From Pseudomonas putida (lineage in GTDB: Bacteria > Pseudomonadota > Gammaproteobacteria > Pseudomonadales > Pseudomonadaceae): a DNA stretch of 64,000 bases. Position numbers and translations under genes: made by a program. Position 1 is the first letter of the stretch. Each line of letters starts with the position of its first letter. The notes below the pieces were generated by a model that did not search any database, was not told where the DNA came from, and saw nothing but the letters and a program-made list of their open reading frames with translations. Location of the stretch: assembly GCF_028682475.1 (NCBI RefSeq), contig NZ_JANHLE010000025.1:18536-82535 (forward strand), in the 5' to 3' direction. This document shows positions 33,977 through 42,715 of this stretch, one piece after another.

Positions 33977-34801
33977 ATGGATACCCCTTCGAGCTGGCGT
34001 GAACGGCTCTACGTCATCGTTTTTCAAACCGACACCGTCGCTGGCCGACGCTTTGACAGCATCCTGCTGCTGATCATCCTCGCCAGCCTGATCATCGTCA
34101 TCCTCGACAGCATCGACGAGGTTCACCAGAACTACGCCGGGCTGCTGGCGATGATCGAATGGGGCTTTACCGCGATCTTTCTCGCCGAATACGTGGTGCG
34201 CCTGTACTGCTCCCCCAAGCCCTTGCGCTATGCCTTCAGCTTCTACGGCCTGGTCGACCTGCTGGCCATCGTGCCGGGGATCATCGCCCTGTACTACAGC
34301 GACGCCCAGTACCTGCTGATTATCCGCGTGATCCGTATGTTGCGGATCTTTCGCGTGCTCAAACTCAGCCCCTACCTCAAGCAGGCGCATTACCTGCTCG
34401 AGGCGCTGCGCGGCAGCAAACAGAAAATCATCGTTTTTCTGGTCAGCGTCTCGACCCTGGTGACGGTGTTCGGCACCCTGATGTATGTGGTCGAAGGCCC
34501 CGAGCATGGCTTTACCAGCATCCCCAAAGGCATCTACTGGGCGATTGTCACCCTGACCACGGTCGGCTTCGGCGACATCGTGCCCAAGACCCCGCTGGGC
34601 CAGGTGATTTCCTCGCTGGTGATGATCACCGGTTACTCGATCATTGCCGTGCCCACCGGGATCTTCACCGCCGAGCTGGCCAATGCCATGCGCGGCGAAC
34701 AGCTCAAACACGACTGCCCGGTGTGCCGCAAAGGCCATCATGAACACGGCGCGGCCTTCTGCTCGCGGTGTGGCAATGCACTGTTCAAGAAAATGGAATA
34801 A
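33977..34801 (+). CDS. Voltage-gated K+ channel with C-terminal zinc ribbon
   Basis: Inner-membrane six-helix ion channel of 274 residues. S1-S3 are hydrophobic, and S4 is arginine-rich (IIRVIRMLRIFRVLKL). The pore carries the K+ filter TTVGFGD (residues 194-200). The cytoplasmic tail ends with two CxxC pairs (CPVC and CSRC, spaced by HHEHGAAF), a zinc-ribbon arrangement uncommon in Kv-type channels. The ATG at 33977 is preferred to the in-frame ATG at 33965, because GGAG lies between them. It is monocistronic. Confidence 0.88.
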   Translation: MDTPSSWRERLYVIVFQTDTVAGRRFDSILLLIILASLIIVILDSIDEVHQNYAGLLAMIEWGFTAIFLAEYVVRLYCSPKPLRYAFSFYGLVDLLAIVPGIIALYYSDAQYLLIIRVIRMLRIFRVLKLSPYLKQAHYLLEALRGSKQKIIVFLVSVSTLVTVFGTLMYVVEGPEHGFTSIPKGIYWAIVTLTTVGFGDIVPKTPLGQVISSLVMITGYSIIAVPTGIFTAELANAMRGEQLKHDCPVCRKGHHEHGAAFCSRCGNALFKKME

Positions 34802-34894
34802 GCAAAGTACTTTTTAATCTTTTAGCGCCTAAGGCCCAGCCGTTATAGTCGCTGGCATAATGCCGTTAACGCCAATTCGAACAAGGAATGCGCA

Positions 34895-35896
34895 GTGAAA
34901 AAACTCTTTGGTGCCTCGCTTCTGGCCGCCGGCCTCGCTCTGGGTTCCCTGGCCCACGCCGCGCCAGCGCCGCTGCTCAATGTCTCCTATGACGTGATGC
35001 GCGACTTCTACAAGGACTACAACGCCGCCTTCCAGAAACATTGGGAAGCCGAGCACAAAGAGAAGATCACCGTGCAGATGTCCTTCGGCGGTTCGAGCAA
35101 ACAGGCACGCTCGGTGATCGATGGTCTGCCAGCCGATGTCATCACCATGAACATGGCCACTGACATCAACGCCCTGGCCGACAACGGCAAACTGGTGCCG
35201 GACAACTGGGTCACCCGTCTGCCGAACAACAGCGCACCGTTCACTTCGGCTACCGTGTTCATCGTCCGCAAGGGCAACCCCAAGGCCCTCAAAGACTGGC
35301 CTGACCTGCTCAAAGACGGCGTCCAGGTCATCGTCCCCAACCCGAAAACCTCCGGTAACGGCCGCTACACCTACCTCTCGGCCTGGGGCTATGTCCTGAA
35401 GAACGGCGGTGACGAAAACAAGGCCAAGGATTTTGTCGGCAAGCTGTTCAAACAGGCGCCGGTGCTCGATACCGGTGGCCGTGCCGCGACCACCACCTTC
35501 ATGACCAACCAGATCGGCGACGTGCTGGTGACCTTCGAGAACGAAGCGGAAATGATCGCCCGCGAGTTCGGCCGCGATCAGTTCGAGGTGATCTACCCGA
35601 GCGTCTCCGCCGAAGCCGAGCCACCGGTGACCGTGGTCGACAAGGTTGTCGACAAAAAAGGCAGCCGCGCTACCGCCGAGGAATACCTGAAGTACCTGTG
35701 GTCGCCAGAGGCCCAGGAAATCGCCGCCAACAACTACCTGCGCCCACGTGATGCGGCGGTGCTGGCCAAGTACACCGACCGTTTCCCGAAAGTCGATTTC
35801 CTCTCGGTGGAGAAGACCTTCGGTGACTGGCGCACCGTGCAGAAGACCCACTTCAACGACGGTGGCGTGTTCGACCAGATCTATACCGGGCAGTAA
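34895..35896 (+). CDS. sbp: Periplasmic sulfate-binding protein
   Basis: Solute receptor for sulfate or thiosulfate ABC uptake; 333 residues. Signal peptide MKKLFGASLLAAGLALGSLAHA (GTG start at 34895), then LLNVSYDVMRDFYKDYNAAF, SFGGSSKQARSV, NPKTSGNGRYTYL and AYLELTG-like loops of the sulfate-binding family. No cysT, cysW or cysA gene is adjacent, so it must use a permease encoded elsewhere. A close tandem with the MscS gene (57 bp) may reflect read-through. Confidence 0.92.
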   Translation: MKKLFGASLLAAGLALGSLAHAAPAPLLNVSYDVMRDFYKDYNAAFQKHWEAEHKEKITVQMSFGGSSKQARSVIDGLPADVITMNMATDINALADNGKLVPDNWVTRLPNNSAPFTSATVFIVRKGNPKALKDWPDLLKDGVQVIVPNPKTSGNGRYTYLSAWGYVLKNGGDENKAKDFVGKLFKQAPVLDTGGRAATTTFMTNQIGDVLVTFENEAEMIAREFGRDQFEVIYPSVSAEAEPPVTVVDKVVDKKGSRATAEEYLKYLWSPEAQEIAANNYLRPRDAAVLAKYTDRFPKVDFLSVEKTFGDWRTVQKTHFNDGGVFDQIYTGQ

Positions 35897-35953
35897 CGCT
35901 CCTACGCGGTCATTGACTACTCTTTCCGTCATCCACGGTTCAAGGAGTATCCA

Positions 35954-37993
35954 GTGACCCGATCCCTGCTCGCCCTCCTGCTCGGTTGCCTGCTGAGCCT
36001 TCAGCTGGCAACCGCCGCCCCCTTGCTGCCCACTGCCGGCAAATCGACAGAACCTGCCGAGCCTGTGGTTCAAGGCGGCCTGCTCGGCGCAATTGCCGAT
36101 GGCCTGGACGACGTCAGCCAGGAACTGGATGTCGACAACCACCTGATCGATAACTGGCGCCTGCGCGCCGACCGCGCCGCCGATGAAGTCGATCAACTGG
36201 TCAGCCAGCCATCGGGGCTCAGCTCGCTGGAACTGTGGACCGACTTCGCGCTGCTGACGATCACCTGGTTACTCGCCTTTGCCCTGCTCACCAACGGCGG
36301 CCGCCTGCTGGCAGGCAAGAGCAGCCATTCGCGCCTGCTGCGCGAGCGACCACGCTACAGCCGCGTGATCAAATACCTGCTGGTCTACACCCTGCCGGCC
36401 CTGGCCAGCCTGATCATCACCCTCTACGTCAGTCATTTCCTCGTGCTCTCCGCCGGACGTGCCCTGGGCATGAGCCTGGCCTACGCGACCAGCAGCGGTA
36501 TTTTCTCGACCTCGATCATCTTCTGCCTGATCACCCTCTTCGACACCGGGCACAAACGCACGGCGGTGCGGATCATTCGCCGGGTAGCGCCTCGGCCATT
36601 GTTTCTGATCGGCTTTCTCGCCGCCTGGAGCGATGCCCTGACCAGCCCGCAGATCGCCCGGTATCTGGGCGGCAACATCACCAGCAGCGTCGCTGCGGTA
36701 ACCGGCTTGCTGGCGACCCTGGCATTTGCCGTGCTGGTGCTCAGGCTACGCCGCCCGGTGGCGCACCTGATCCGCAACCGGGCTTTGCCCGACCGCCTGC
36801 AGCACCGTGCCGTGCAGGAAACCCTGAGAATCTTCTCTGCCCTGTGGTTCCTGCCGATCCTGATGATGATTCTGGTCTCGGCCATCCACTTGATCGGCGC
36901 AGGCGAAGAAAGCCAGCGTGCCCTGCAAAAGGCGTTGCTGACCTCGATCCTGCTGATCGGTACGGTGTTTCTCAGTACCGTGTTCCAGCACATGTTCAAA
37001 CATCAGGAGCAAGAGGATGCCAGACAGCGCCTGCGCCCCTACAAGGAGCTGTTGCGCAACCTGGCGCGCGCCCTGCTGCGCATCGCCATCGCGGTCGCCT
37101 TCATTGTCTTGCTGGGGCGCATCTGGGGCTTTTCAGTGCTCGACTTTGCCCTGCGCAACAGCCTGGGCCGCGCCATCAGCGACTCGTTGAGCAGCATCGG
37201 CCTGATCCTGCTGGTGACCTGGCTGCTCTGGGTAGTAATCGACACCGCTATCCAGGAAGCACTCAAGCCCACGGTCGGCCGCCGCGCCGCCCGCCAGCCG
37301 AGCACCCGGGTGCGGACCATTCTGCCGATGCTGCGCAACGCGATCAAAATCATCCTGGTGGTGATCTGCACCATCACCACCATGGCCAACCTGGGGATCA
37401 ACGTTGCGCCATTGCTGGCCGGCGCCGGGGTGGTCGGCCTGGCGATCGGCTTCGGCTCCCAGCAACTGGTGCAGGATGTGATCACCGGGCTGTTCATCCT
37501 CATCGAAGACACCATCGCCATCGGCGACTGGGTAGTGCTCGACTCCGGTCACGCCGGCACGGTCGAAAGCCTGACCATCCGCACCTTGCGCCTGCGCGAC
37601 GGCAAAGGCTTCGTGCACTCGGTGCCGTTCGGCCAGATCAAGGCGGTCACCAACCAGTCCCGGCAGTTCGCCTATGCGTTTTTCTCGGTGCAGTTCAGCT
37701 ATGAGACCGACATCGACAGCGCCTTGAAGCTGATCCGCGAAGTCGGCCACTCGATCAGCGAAGACCCGATGCTGCGCCACAGCCTGCAAGGGCCATTGCA
37801 GGTGTTCGGGGTCGACAGCATGAACCTCAATGGCATCACCCTCACCGCGCAGTTTCGTACCACCTCGGGCGGGCAATACGCGGTCAATCGCGCCTTCAAT
37901 GAGCGCCTGAAAAAGCGCGTGGACCAGACCGATGACGTGAGCTTCGCGCAGTACAATCCACCGCCCTCGCGTGTGAGTGACGGGCACGCCTGA
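35954..37993 (+). CDS. Large MscS-family mechanosensitive channel
   Basis: Inner-membrane channel of 679 residues, longer than MscS. It has a GTG start, a signal peptide (SLLALLLGCLLSLQLATAA), a periplasmic N-terminal segment, and about eight or more membrane segments. The MscS core carries the pore-lining helix NVAPLLAGAGVVGLAIGFGS and the beta domain IEDTIAIGDWVVLDSG. It would release solutes under hypo-osmotic stress. Members of this size often have extra modules that sense other signals. Confidence 0.9.
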   Translation: MTRSLLALLLGCLLSLQLATAAPLLPTAGKSTEPAEPVVQGGLLGAIADGLDDVSQELDVDNHLIDNWRLRADRAADEVDQLVSQPSGLSSLELWTDFALLTITWLLAFALLTNGGRLLAGKSSHSRLLRERPRYSRVIKYLLVYTLPALASLIITLYVSHFLVLSAGRALGMSLAYATSSGIFSTSIIFCLITLFDTGHKRTAVRIIRRVAPRPLFLIGFLAAWSDALTSPQIARYLGGNITSSVAAVTGLLATLAFAVLVLRLRRPVAHLIRNRALPDRLQHRAVQETLRIFSALWFLPILMMILVSAIHLIGAGEESQRALQKALLTSILLIGTVFLSTVFQHMFKHQEQEDARQRLRPYKELLRNLARALLRIAIAVAFIVLLGRIWGFSVLDFALRNSLGRAISDSLSSIGLILLVTWLLWVVIDTAIQEALKPTVGRRAARQPSTRVRTILPMLRNAIKIILVVICTITTMANLGINVAPLLAGAGVVGLAIGFGSQQLVQDVITGLFILIEDTIAIGDWVVLDSGHAGTVESLTIRTLRLRDGKGFVHSVPFGQIKAVTNQSRQFAYAFFSVQFSYETDIDSALKLIREVGHSISEDPMLRHSLQGPLQVFGVDSMNLNGITLTAQFRTTSGGQYAVNRAFNERLKKRVDQTDDVSFAQYNPPPSRVSDGHA

Positions 37994-38036
37994 TTCGGCT
38001 TTCTAGCGCCCTGACATCGGTGATAAAGTCGCGGCC

Positions 38037-38423
38037 ATGAACGCCTCCCCTGCCAACCGCCCGCTGATTGCCTGGACCCTGTACTTCTGCGTCCTGTTCA
38101 ATCTGTTCGCCTGCGGTATCGGTCACGGGCAGATGGCAGGCCTGCAACTCAACGGCATCGGCGGTGCCTATTGTTCGGCCATGGGCAGCGCCGGGCCGAG
38201 CCTGAAAAGTGATTTCAGCGACCAGTCGGTGTCTGGCTGGGACAGCATGCAAACCTGCCCGGTCTGCGCCGCAGCGGTAGTCTGCCTGGGCCTGGCGCTG
38301 GTCATCGGCTGGCTGCTGGCCGCCGCCCGCAGCCGACGCTATCACCGCGAACTGCGCAGCAAGGCGCCACCGCGCTATTGCTGGCCGGCCGCCAACCCTC
38401 GCGCCTCCCCGCTTCTGGCTTGA
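38037..38423 (+). CDS. DUF2946 family protein
   Basis: The 128-residue protein has one N-terminal hydrophobic segment (LIAWTLYFCVLFNLFACGIG), His/Met residues (GHGQM), a CPVC motif, and a second hydrophobic segment (AAVVCLGLALVIGWLLAAA). DUF2946 genes frequently neighbour TonB-dependent receptors and copper or other metal genes. A metal-related role is inferred from this and from the receptor that follows. The function is not known. Confidence 0.75.
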   Translation: MNASPANRPLIAWTLYFCVLFNLFACGIGHGQMAGLQLNGIGGAYCSAMGSAGPSLKSDFSDQSVSGWDSMQTCPVCAAAVVCLGLALVIGWLLAAARSRRYHRELRSKAPPRYCWPAANPRASPLLA

Positions 38424-38429
38424 TCCCTG

Positions 38430-38465
38430 CGGCAGCCTGCACGGCTGCCGGTAACCGGCCTTTTT
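38430..38465 (+). promoter_or_regulatory. Two competing hairpins (possible attenuator) before the TonB receptor
   Basis: Hairpin A: CGGCAGCC (38430-38437) with GGCTGCCG (38443-38450). Hairpin B: GCCGG (38447-38451) with CCGGC (38455-38459), followed by C and TTTTT (38461-38465). They share 38447-38450 and so exclude each other. B looks like an intrinsic terminator and A like an anti-terminator. Confidence 0.45.
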
Positions 38466-38522
38466 GCTGCACCTGCGCGACAGGCGCCGCCGGCCGCTGG
38501 CTCAATTTCCAGAGTTTGCTCC

Positions 38523-40691
38523 ATGCCCTACTCCTATCGCCTTTCCGGATGCGCGGCGCTGCTGTGCGCACTGTCCTTGAACGCCTCGGCCGAAGCGCCG
38601 CTGACCTTGCCAGACCTGCGCATCGAGGGTCGCGCAGATGCCGACGACGGCGTGCTGCTCGACACCCCTTCACAGACCGGCTCACGCCTGGGCCTGACCC
38701 CGCGGGAAACCCCGGCATCAGTAAGCATCGTCAACCGCCAGCAGATTGAACAACGCGGTGCCCAGACCACTCAGGACATGCTCGCCGGCGTGCCGGGCAT
38801 GACCGCCGCCTCGCCACCCGGCTCGGCAGGTTCGGTGGCCTACCGCGGCTTTTCCGGAGCGCAGATCACCCAACTGTTCAACGGCATCAGCGTGCAGTAC
38901 GACTCCATCGCCGCACGTCCGGTGGACAGCTGGATCTATGACCGCGTCGAAGCCATCGGCGGGCCTTCCAGCTTTCTGTTCGGCGCCGGCGCCGTGGGCG
39001 GCTCGATCAACTACATCACCAAGCTGGCCAGCCGTGACGAGAACTTCAACGAAGGCCGCATCAAGTATGGCTCCTACGACAGCAGCGAAACCTCGTTCGG
39101 TTTCAACCATACCCTCAATGACGGTGACGGCATCCGCAACTATGCCCGCCTCGACTTCAGCCATACCCACAGCAATGGTTACGTTGACCGTGAAGAGCGC
39201 GATGCCTGGAGTGTGGCCTTCTCGCTGCTGACCGACATCAACGACCAGCTGTCCCACACCCTGGCCCTGGAGTACCAGAACGAGAGCGTCGACAGCCCCT
39301 ACTGGGGCAGCCCGGTGCTCAACCCGCTGGGTGGCGAAATGAAAGTCGACGAAAGCCGCCGCTTCGAAAACTACAACGTCGAGGACGGCCGCTACGAACA
39401 ACGCGTGCGCTGGCTGCGCTCGATCACCGAGTACCGCTTCAACGACGATACCTCGCTGCGTAATACGCTTTACCACTACAACACCGAACGAAATTTCCGC
39501 AACCTCGAAACCTACGCCTACAACGCCGACAACAGTCAGGTAAAACGCTCCAACGCGCTGTTGCAGCGCCATGACCAGGAGCTCAACGGCAACCGTATCG
39601 AACTGCTGCACCAGGGCCAGTTGTTCGGCATGAACAGCCAGTGGTCGAGTGGCGTCGACTACAGCCACAACGTGCAGATGAACTATCCGCGCTCGGTCAC
39701 CGGCGTGTTCGACAGCGTCGACCCGGCGCACTTCGAGCCCGGTCATTTCTACGACCTCAAAGGCATGGTTCCGGGCTACCAGAAGAACCGCCAGAACACC
39801 GTCGACACCTGGGCCGCGTTCCTTGAAAACCGCCTGCAACTGACTGATCGACTGTCGCTGCTGACCGGCCTGCGCCACGACCACATCGACCTGCAGGTGC
39901 ACAACTACCGCACTGTCGATGCCAACAATCCGCGTGACTTCAAGCGCATCTACGAACCTACCACCGGACGCGTCGGCCTGGTCTACGAACTGACGCCGGC
40001 GGCCAACGTCTACGTGCAATACAGCACCGCCGCCGACCCGCCCGCCGGTATCCTCACCACCGCCAGTTTCGCCCAGGTGCGCGACTTTGACCTGAGCACC
40101 GGCAAACAGATCGAAGTGGGCAGCAAGTTCAGCTTCCTCGACGGCCGCGGTGCCGCCACTGTCGCCGCCTACCACATCGAGCGCAAGAACCTGGCCACCG
40201 CCGACCCGGCCAACCCCAGCGTCACCCAGCCGGTGGGCAAGCAGTCGTCACGCGGCGTCGAGCTGGCCGCCTCCCTGCGCGTCACCCCGCAACTGCTGGC
40301 CGAGGGCAACTTCGCCTACGTCGATGCCCAGTACGACGCGTTCAACGAAAACGTCGCTGGCACCAGCGTGTCGCGCAAGGGCAATACCCCGACCAACATT
40401 CCCGAGCGGGTTGCCAACCTGTGGCTGACCTACGACATCGACCCCAGCTGGCAAGTGGGCGGCGATAGCCGCTACGTGTCGTCGGTGTACGCCGATGCGG
40501 CCAACACCCGTTATGCGCCGGCCTACACGATCTTCGGCGCATTCGTTGGCTACAAGGTCGATGAAGACACACGCATCACCGCGCGGGTGCGCAACCTGAC
40601 CGACGAGGTTTACACGCGCTGGACCAGTTCGAGCATGCTCTACCTCGGCGCGCCGCGAACCCTGGAACTGGCTGTGCAGACACGCTTCTAG
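38523..40691 (+). CDS. TonB-dependent siderophore-type outer-membrane receptor
   Basis: The 722-residue precursor has a signal peptide (LSGCAALLCALSLNASA). The plug domain carries ETPASVSIVNRQQIEQRGA, DMLAGVPGMTAAS and DRVEAIGGPSSFLFGAGAVG (residues about 60-160). A 22-strand barrel ends in the terminal Phe (ELAVQTRF). It imports a ferric siderophore or another metal chelate using TonB energy. No Fur-box-like sequence was seen upstream, which leaves metals other than iron open. The PepSY gene 10 bp downstream is probably co-transcribed. Confidence 0.88.
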   Translation: MPYSYRLSGCAALLCALSLNASAEAPLTLPDLRIEGRADADDGVLLDTPSQTGSRLGLTPRETPASVSIVNRQQIEQRGAQTTQDMLAGVPGMTAASPPGSAGSVAYRGFSGAQITQLFNGISVQYDSIAARPVDSWIYDRVEAIGGPSSFLFGAGAVGGSINYITKLASRDENFNEGRIKYGSYDSSETSFGFNHTLNDGDGIRNYARLDFSHTHSNGYVDREERDAWSVAFSLLTDINDQLSHTLALEYQNESVDSPYWGSPVLNPLGGEMKVDESRRFENYNVEDGRYEQRVRWLRSITEYRFNDDTSLRNTLYHYNTERNFRNLETYAYNADNSQVKRSNALLQRHDQELNGNRIELLHQGQLFGMNSQWSSGVDYSHNVQMNYPRSVTGVFDSVDPAHFEPGHFYDLKGMVPGYQKNRQNTVDTWAAFLENRLQLTDRLSLLTGLRHDHIDLQVHNYRTVDANNPRDFKRIYEPTTGRVGLVYELTPAANVYVQYSTAADPPAGILTTASFAQVRDFDLSTGKQIEVGSKFSFLDGRGAATVAAYHIERKNLATADPANPSVTQPVGKQSSRGVELAASLRVTPQLLAEGNFAYVDAQYDAFNENVAGTSVSRKGNTPTNIPERVANLWLTYDIDPSWQVGGDSRYVSSVYADAANTRYAPAYTIFGAFVGYKVDEDTRITARVRNLTDEVYTRWTSSSMLYLGAPRTLELAVQTRF

Positions 40692-40701
40692 GACGCCGAA
40701 G

Positions 40702-42165
40702 ATGAAACGCTACTTGTACCTGTGGCACCGCTGGCTGGGCATTGGCCTGTGCCTGTTCATGGCCCTGTGGTTCTTCTCGGGTGTGGTCATGCTCTACGTC
40801 GGCTATCCCAAGCTGACACCGCGAGAGCACCTGAGCCATCTGCCGCTGCTCAGCCTGCAGGACTGCTGCGTCGACCTGAACGTCGCACTGGCCGCTGCCG
40901 ATCCGCAGCGTTCCCCTGTGAGCATTCGCCTGAGCACCGTAGCCGGTGAACCGCGCTACCTGTTCAGCTATCCGGGCCGCAGCAATGTCGCGGTGGATGC
41001 GCGCACCGGACAACGCGTGGGCTTCACCGACCGCGAACGGGCCCTGGCCGCCGCTCGCCAGTACGACCCGTTAGCCACCGCGGTTTATCAGGGTCCGGTG
41101 GAGGAAGACCTCTGGAGCCATTCCCGCGCGCTGGATGCCGAGCGCCCCTTGCAGCAGGTACAGCTGGCCGATGCCGACGGCACTTTGTTGTACATCTCGG
41201 GGCAAACCGGCGAAGTGGTCCGCGATGCCAGCGCGCTGGAACGTGGCTGGAACCTGGTCGGCGCCTGGTTGCACTGGCTGTATCCGTTGCGTGGCATCGG
41301 TGTGGATGGCTGGTGGAGCAATCTGGTGATCTACCTGTCGCTGACGGCCACGGTCATGGCGGTGCTTGGGGCGGTGATCGGTGTGCTGCGCTGGCGCTTG
41401 CGCAAGCCCTACCGCAGCGGTTCGCGTTCACCCTATCGGGGCCTTGCCCGCTGGCATCACATCGGTGGTTTACTGTTCGGGGTGCTAGCGATTACCTGGA
41501 TCTTCAGTGGCTTGATGTCGATGAATCCCTGGCGGATTTTCAGTAGTTCAGCACCACTGGATACATCGGCGTACCAGGGTGGGCCGTTGCAGGCCCAAGC
41601 CTTTCCGGTTTCTGCGGCCCAGGCGCTTTCGCGCTTTGCCCATGAAGGACTGGTTGCGCGGGAGCTGGAGTGGCGCCTGATCGGTGGCGAGGGTTATCTG
41701 ATCGGGCATGACGGTGGGGGTCGTACCCGGGTGCTGTCGATGGCTGACGGGCAGGTGCATGGCTGCTTGCCCAGGGAGGTGCTGGAACGCGCTGCGCAGG
41801 CGATTGTGCCGCAGGGGCGGATGCACAGTGAGCTACTTGATCACTACGATTTTTACTATTACGCACGGGCTGAGCAGAGCATGCTCGGGCATCTGGAGAA
41901 GCGCTTACCGGTGTTGCGGGTGCGCTTTGAGGATCCGCAACAGACCTGGTTGCATCTGGATCTGTACACCGGTGAAATGCTGGGTGTTGTGGATCAACCC
42001 AAACGGGCATCGCGATGGTTGTTTGCCTTGTTGCATAGCTGGGACTGGTTGCCGTTGCTGCAGCGGCGGCCGTTTTGGGATATCGGGATGATTGTGTTCA
42101 GCGTTGGCGGTCTGATTCTCAGCGTCAGTGGTGTGGTGTTGGGGTGGCGGCGATTGCGTAAGTAG
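40702..42165 (+). CDS. PepSY-domain membrane protein (putative reductase partner of the receptor)
   Basis: The 487-residue inner-membrane protein begins YLYLWHRWLGIGLCLFMALW. PepSY-type segments alternate with about four membrane spans (LVIYLSLTATVMAVLGAVIG, LFGVLAITWIFSGLMSMNPW), and it ends GWRRLRK. Relatives beside TonB receptors are thought to reduce or release the imported metal in the periplasm. His residues in or near helices (HRWLG, RWHHIGG, HSWDW) could bind haem. Its codon use becomes less biased near the 3' end. Confidence 0.8.
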   Translation: MKRYLYLWHRWLGIGLCLFMALWFFSGVVMLYVGYPKLTPREHLSHLPLLSLQDCCVDLNVALAAADPQRSPVSIRLSTVAGEPRYLFSYPGRSNVAVDARTGQRVGFTDRERALAAARQYDPLATAVYQGPVEEDLWSHSRALDAERPLQQVQLADADGTLLYISGQTGEVVRDASALERGWNLVGAWLHWLYPLRGIGVDGWWSNLVIYLSLTATVMAVLGAVIGVLRWRLRKPYRSGSRSPYRGLARWHHIGGLLFGVLAITWIFSGLMSMNPWRIFSSSAPLDTSAYQGGPLQAQAFPVSAAQALSRFAHEGLVARELEWRLIGGEGYLIGHDGGGRTRVLSMADGQVHGCLPREVLERAAQAIVPQGRMHSELLDHYDFYYYARAEQSMLGHLEKRLPVLRVRFEDPQQTWLHLDLYTGEMLGVVDQPKRASRWLFALLHSWDWLPLLQRRPFWDIGMIVFSVGGLILSVSGVVLGWRRLRK

Positions 42166-42229
42166 TGCGGGCTTTTTTGGGGGGCGTTTGGGCTTTTGAA
42201 TATATCCGTTTGCGGCGGTGGGGCTCAGT

Positions 42230-42368
42230 CAAGAGCACAAATCGCTTCGCTCCTGCTGATCCAGGTGGACCGACCGTCGGAGTGGCCAACGCTTTAAAAA
42301 GGGAAAGCTGATTCAATACAAAACGTAGCCATCCACCCAAAGCAAGAGCGCAGCGAATTGTGCTCTTG
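42230..42368. repeat. 23-bp inverted repeats framing a 139-bp segment
   Basis: The left arm 42230-42252 and the reverse complement of the right arm 42346-42368 match at 21 of 23 positions (both begin CAAGAGCACAA). Non-coding DNA lies between. The structure resembles a miniature inverted-repeat element, but no target-site duplication was established. It is followed by two copies of GATCTTGATC (42368-42377 and 42385-42394). Confidence 0.55.
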
Positions 42369-42419
42369 ATCTTGATCTGCTTTTGATCTTGATCCACCCG
42401 CCCCGTTAACCAGTAGGGC

Positions 42420-42655
42420 TGAGTGGAGGTGTCGTGGAGGGGCTAGCGCGCAGCGCCTTCGGCGTTAGCCGAAGTTGCGAAGCGTAGAGTTGCTTGCAAC
42501 TCGTAGCTCGCAATGCCCCGTAGCGGCACCGGAGCGAAGGGACCCGGAGCGTAGCGTAGGGCCCCTGGTGGGGCGAGACCTTTGCTTACTTTGGGGCGTT
42601 TGCCAAAGTAAGCCGCCGTAAGGGCGGAAAGGTGACTTAGCGCCACCCTCGTCAA
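42420..42655. repeat. Complex intergenic repeat with many palindromes
   Basis: Non-coding stretch full of inverted repeats. The clearest is GCTTACTTTGG (42584-42594) with CCAAAGTAAGC (42603-42613), followed by CCGCCGTAAGGGCGG. I recall similar text between genes in many Pseudomonas genomes, where the minus strand is often mis-annotated as short hypothetical proteins. Together with the preceding element it fills the 550-bp gap from 42166 to 42715. Confidence 0.6.
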
Positions 42656-42690
42656 TGGATATGTACACAATACACAAACCCGGGGACCTC

Positions 42691-42714
42691 ATCGCGGGGC
42701 AAGCCCGCTCCCAC
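42691..42714. repeat. Single REP
   Basis: One unit of ATCGCGGGGCAAGCCCGCTC with its CCAC tail, ending 2 bp before the methyltransferase stop codon. Confidence 0.85.
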
Positions 42715-42715
42715 C

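Noticed and set aside
42658..42672. TGTACACAAT-like sequence near the methyltransferase gene
   Set aside because: Only one arm fits the TTGTATACAA class, it lies in a repeat region at the 3' side of the gene and has no link to purine metabolism.
42465..42692. Short minus-strand reading frames of about 75 codons
   Set aside because: They lie entirely in the palindrome-rich intergenic repeat, have no ribosome site, and such translations are known artefacts in Pseudomonas annotation.
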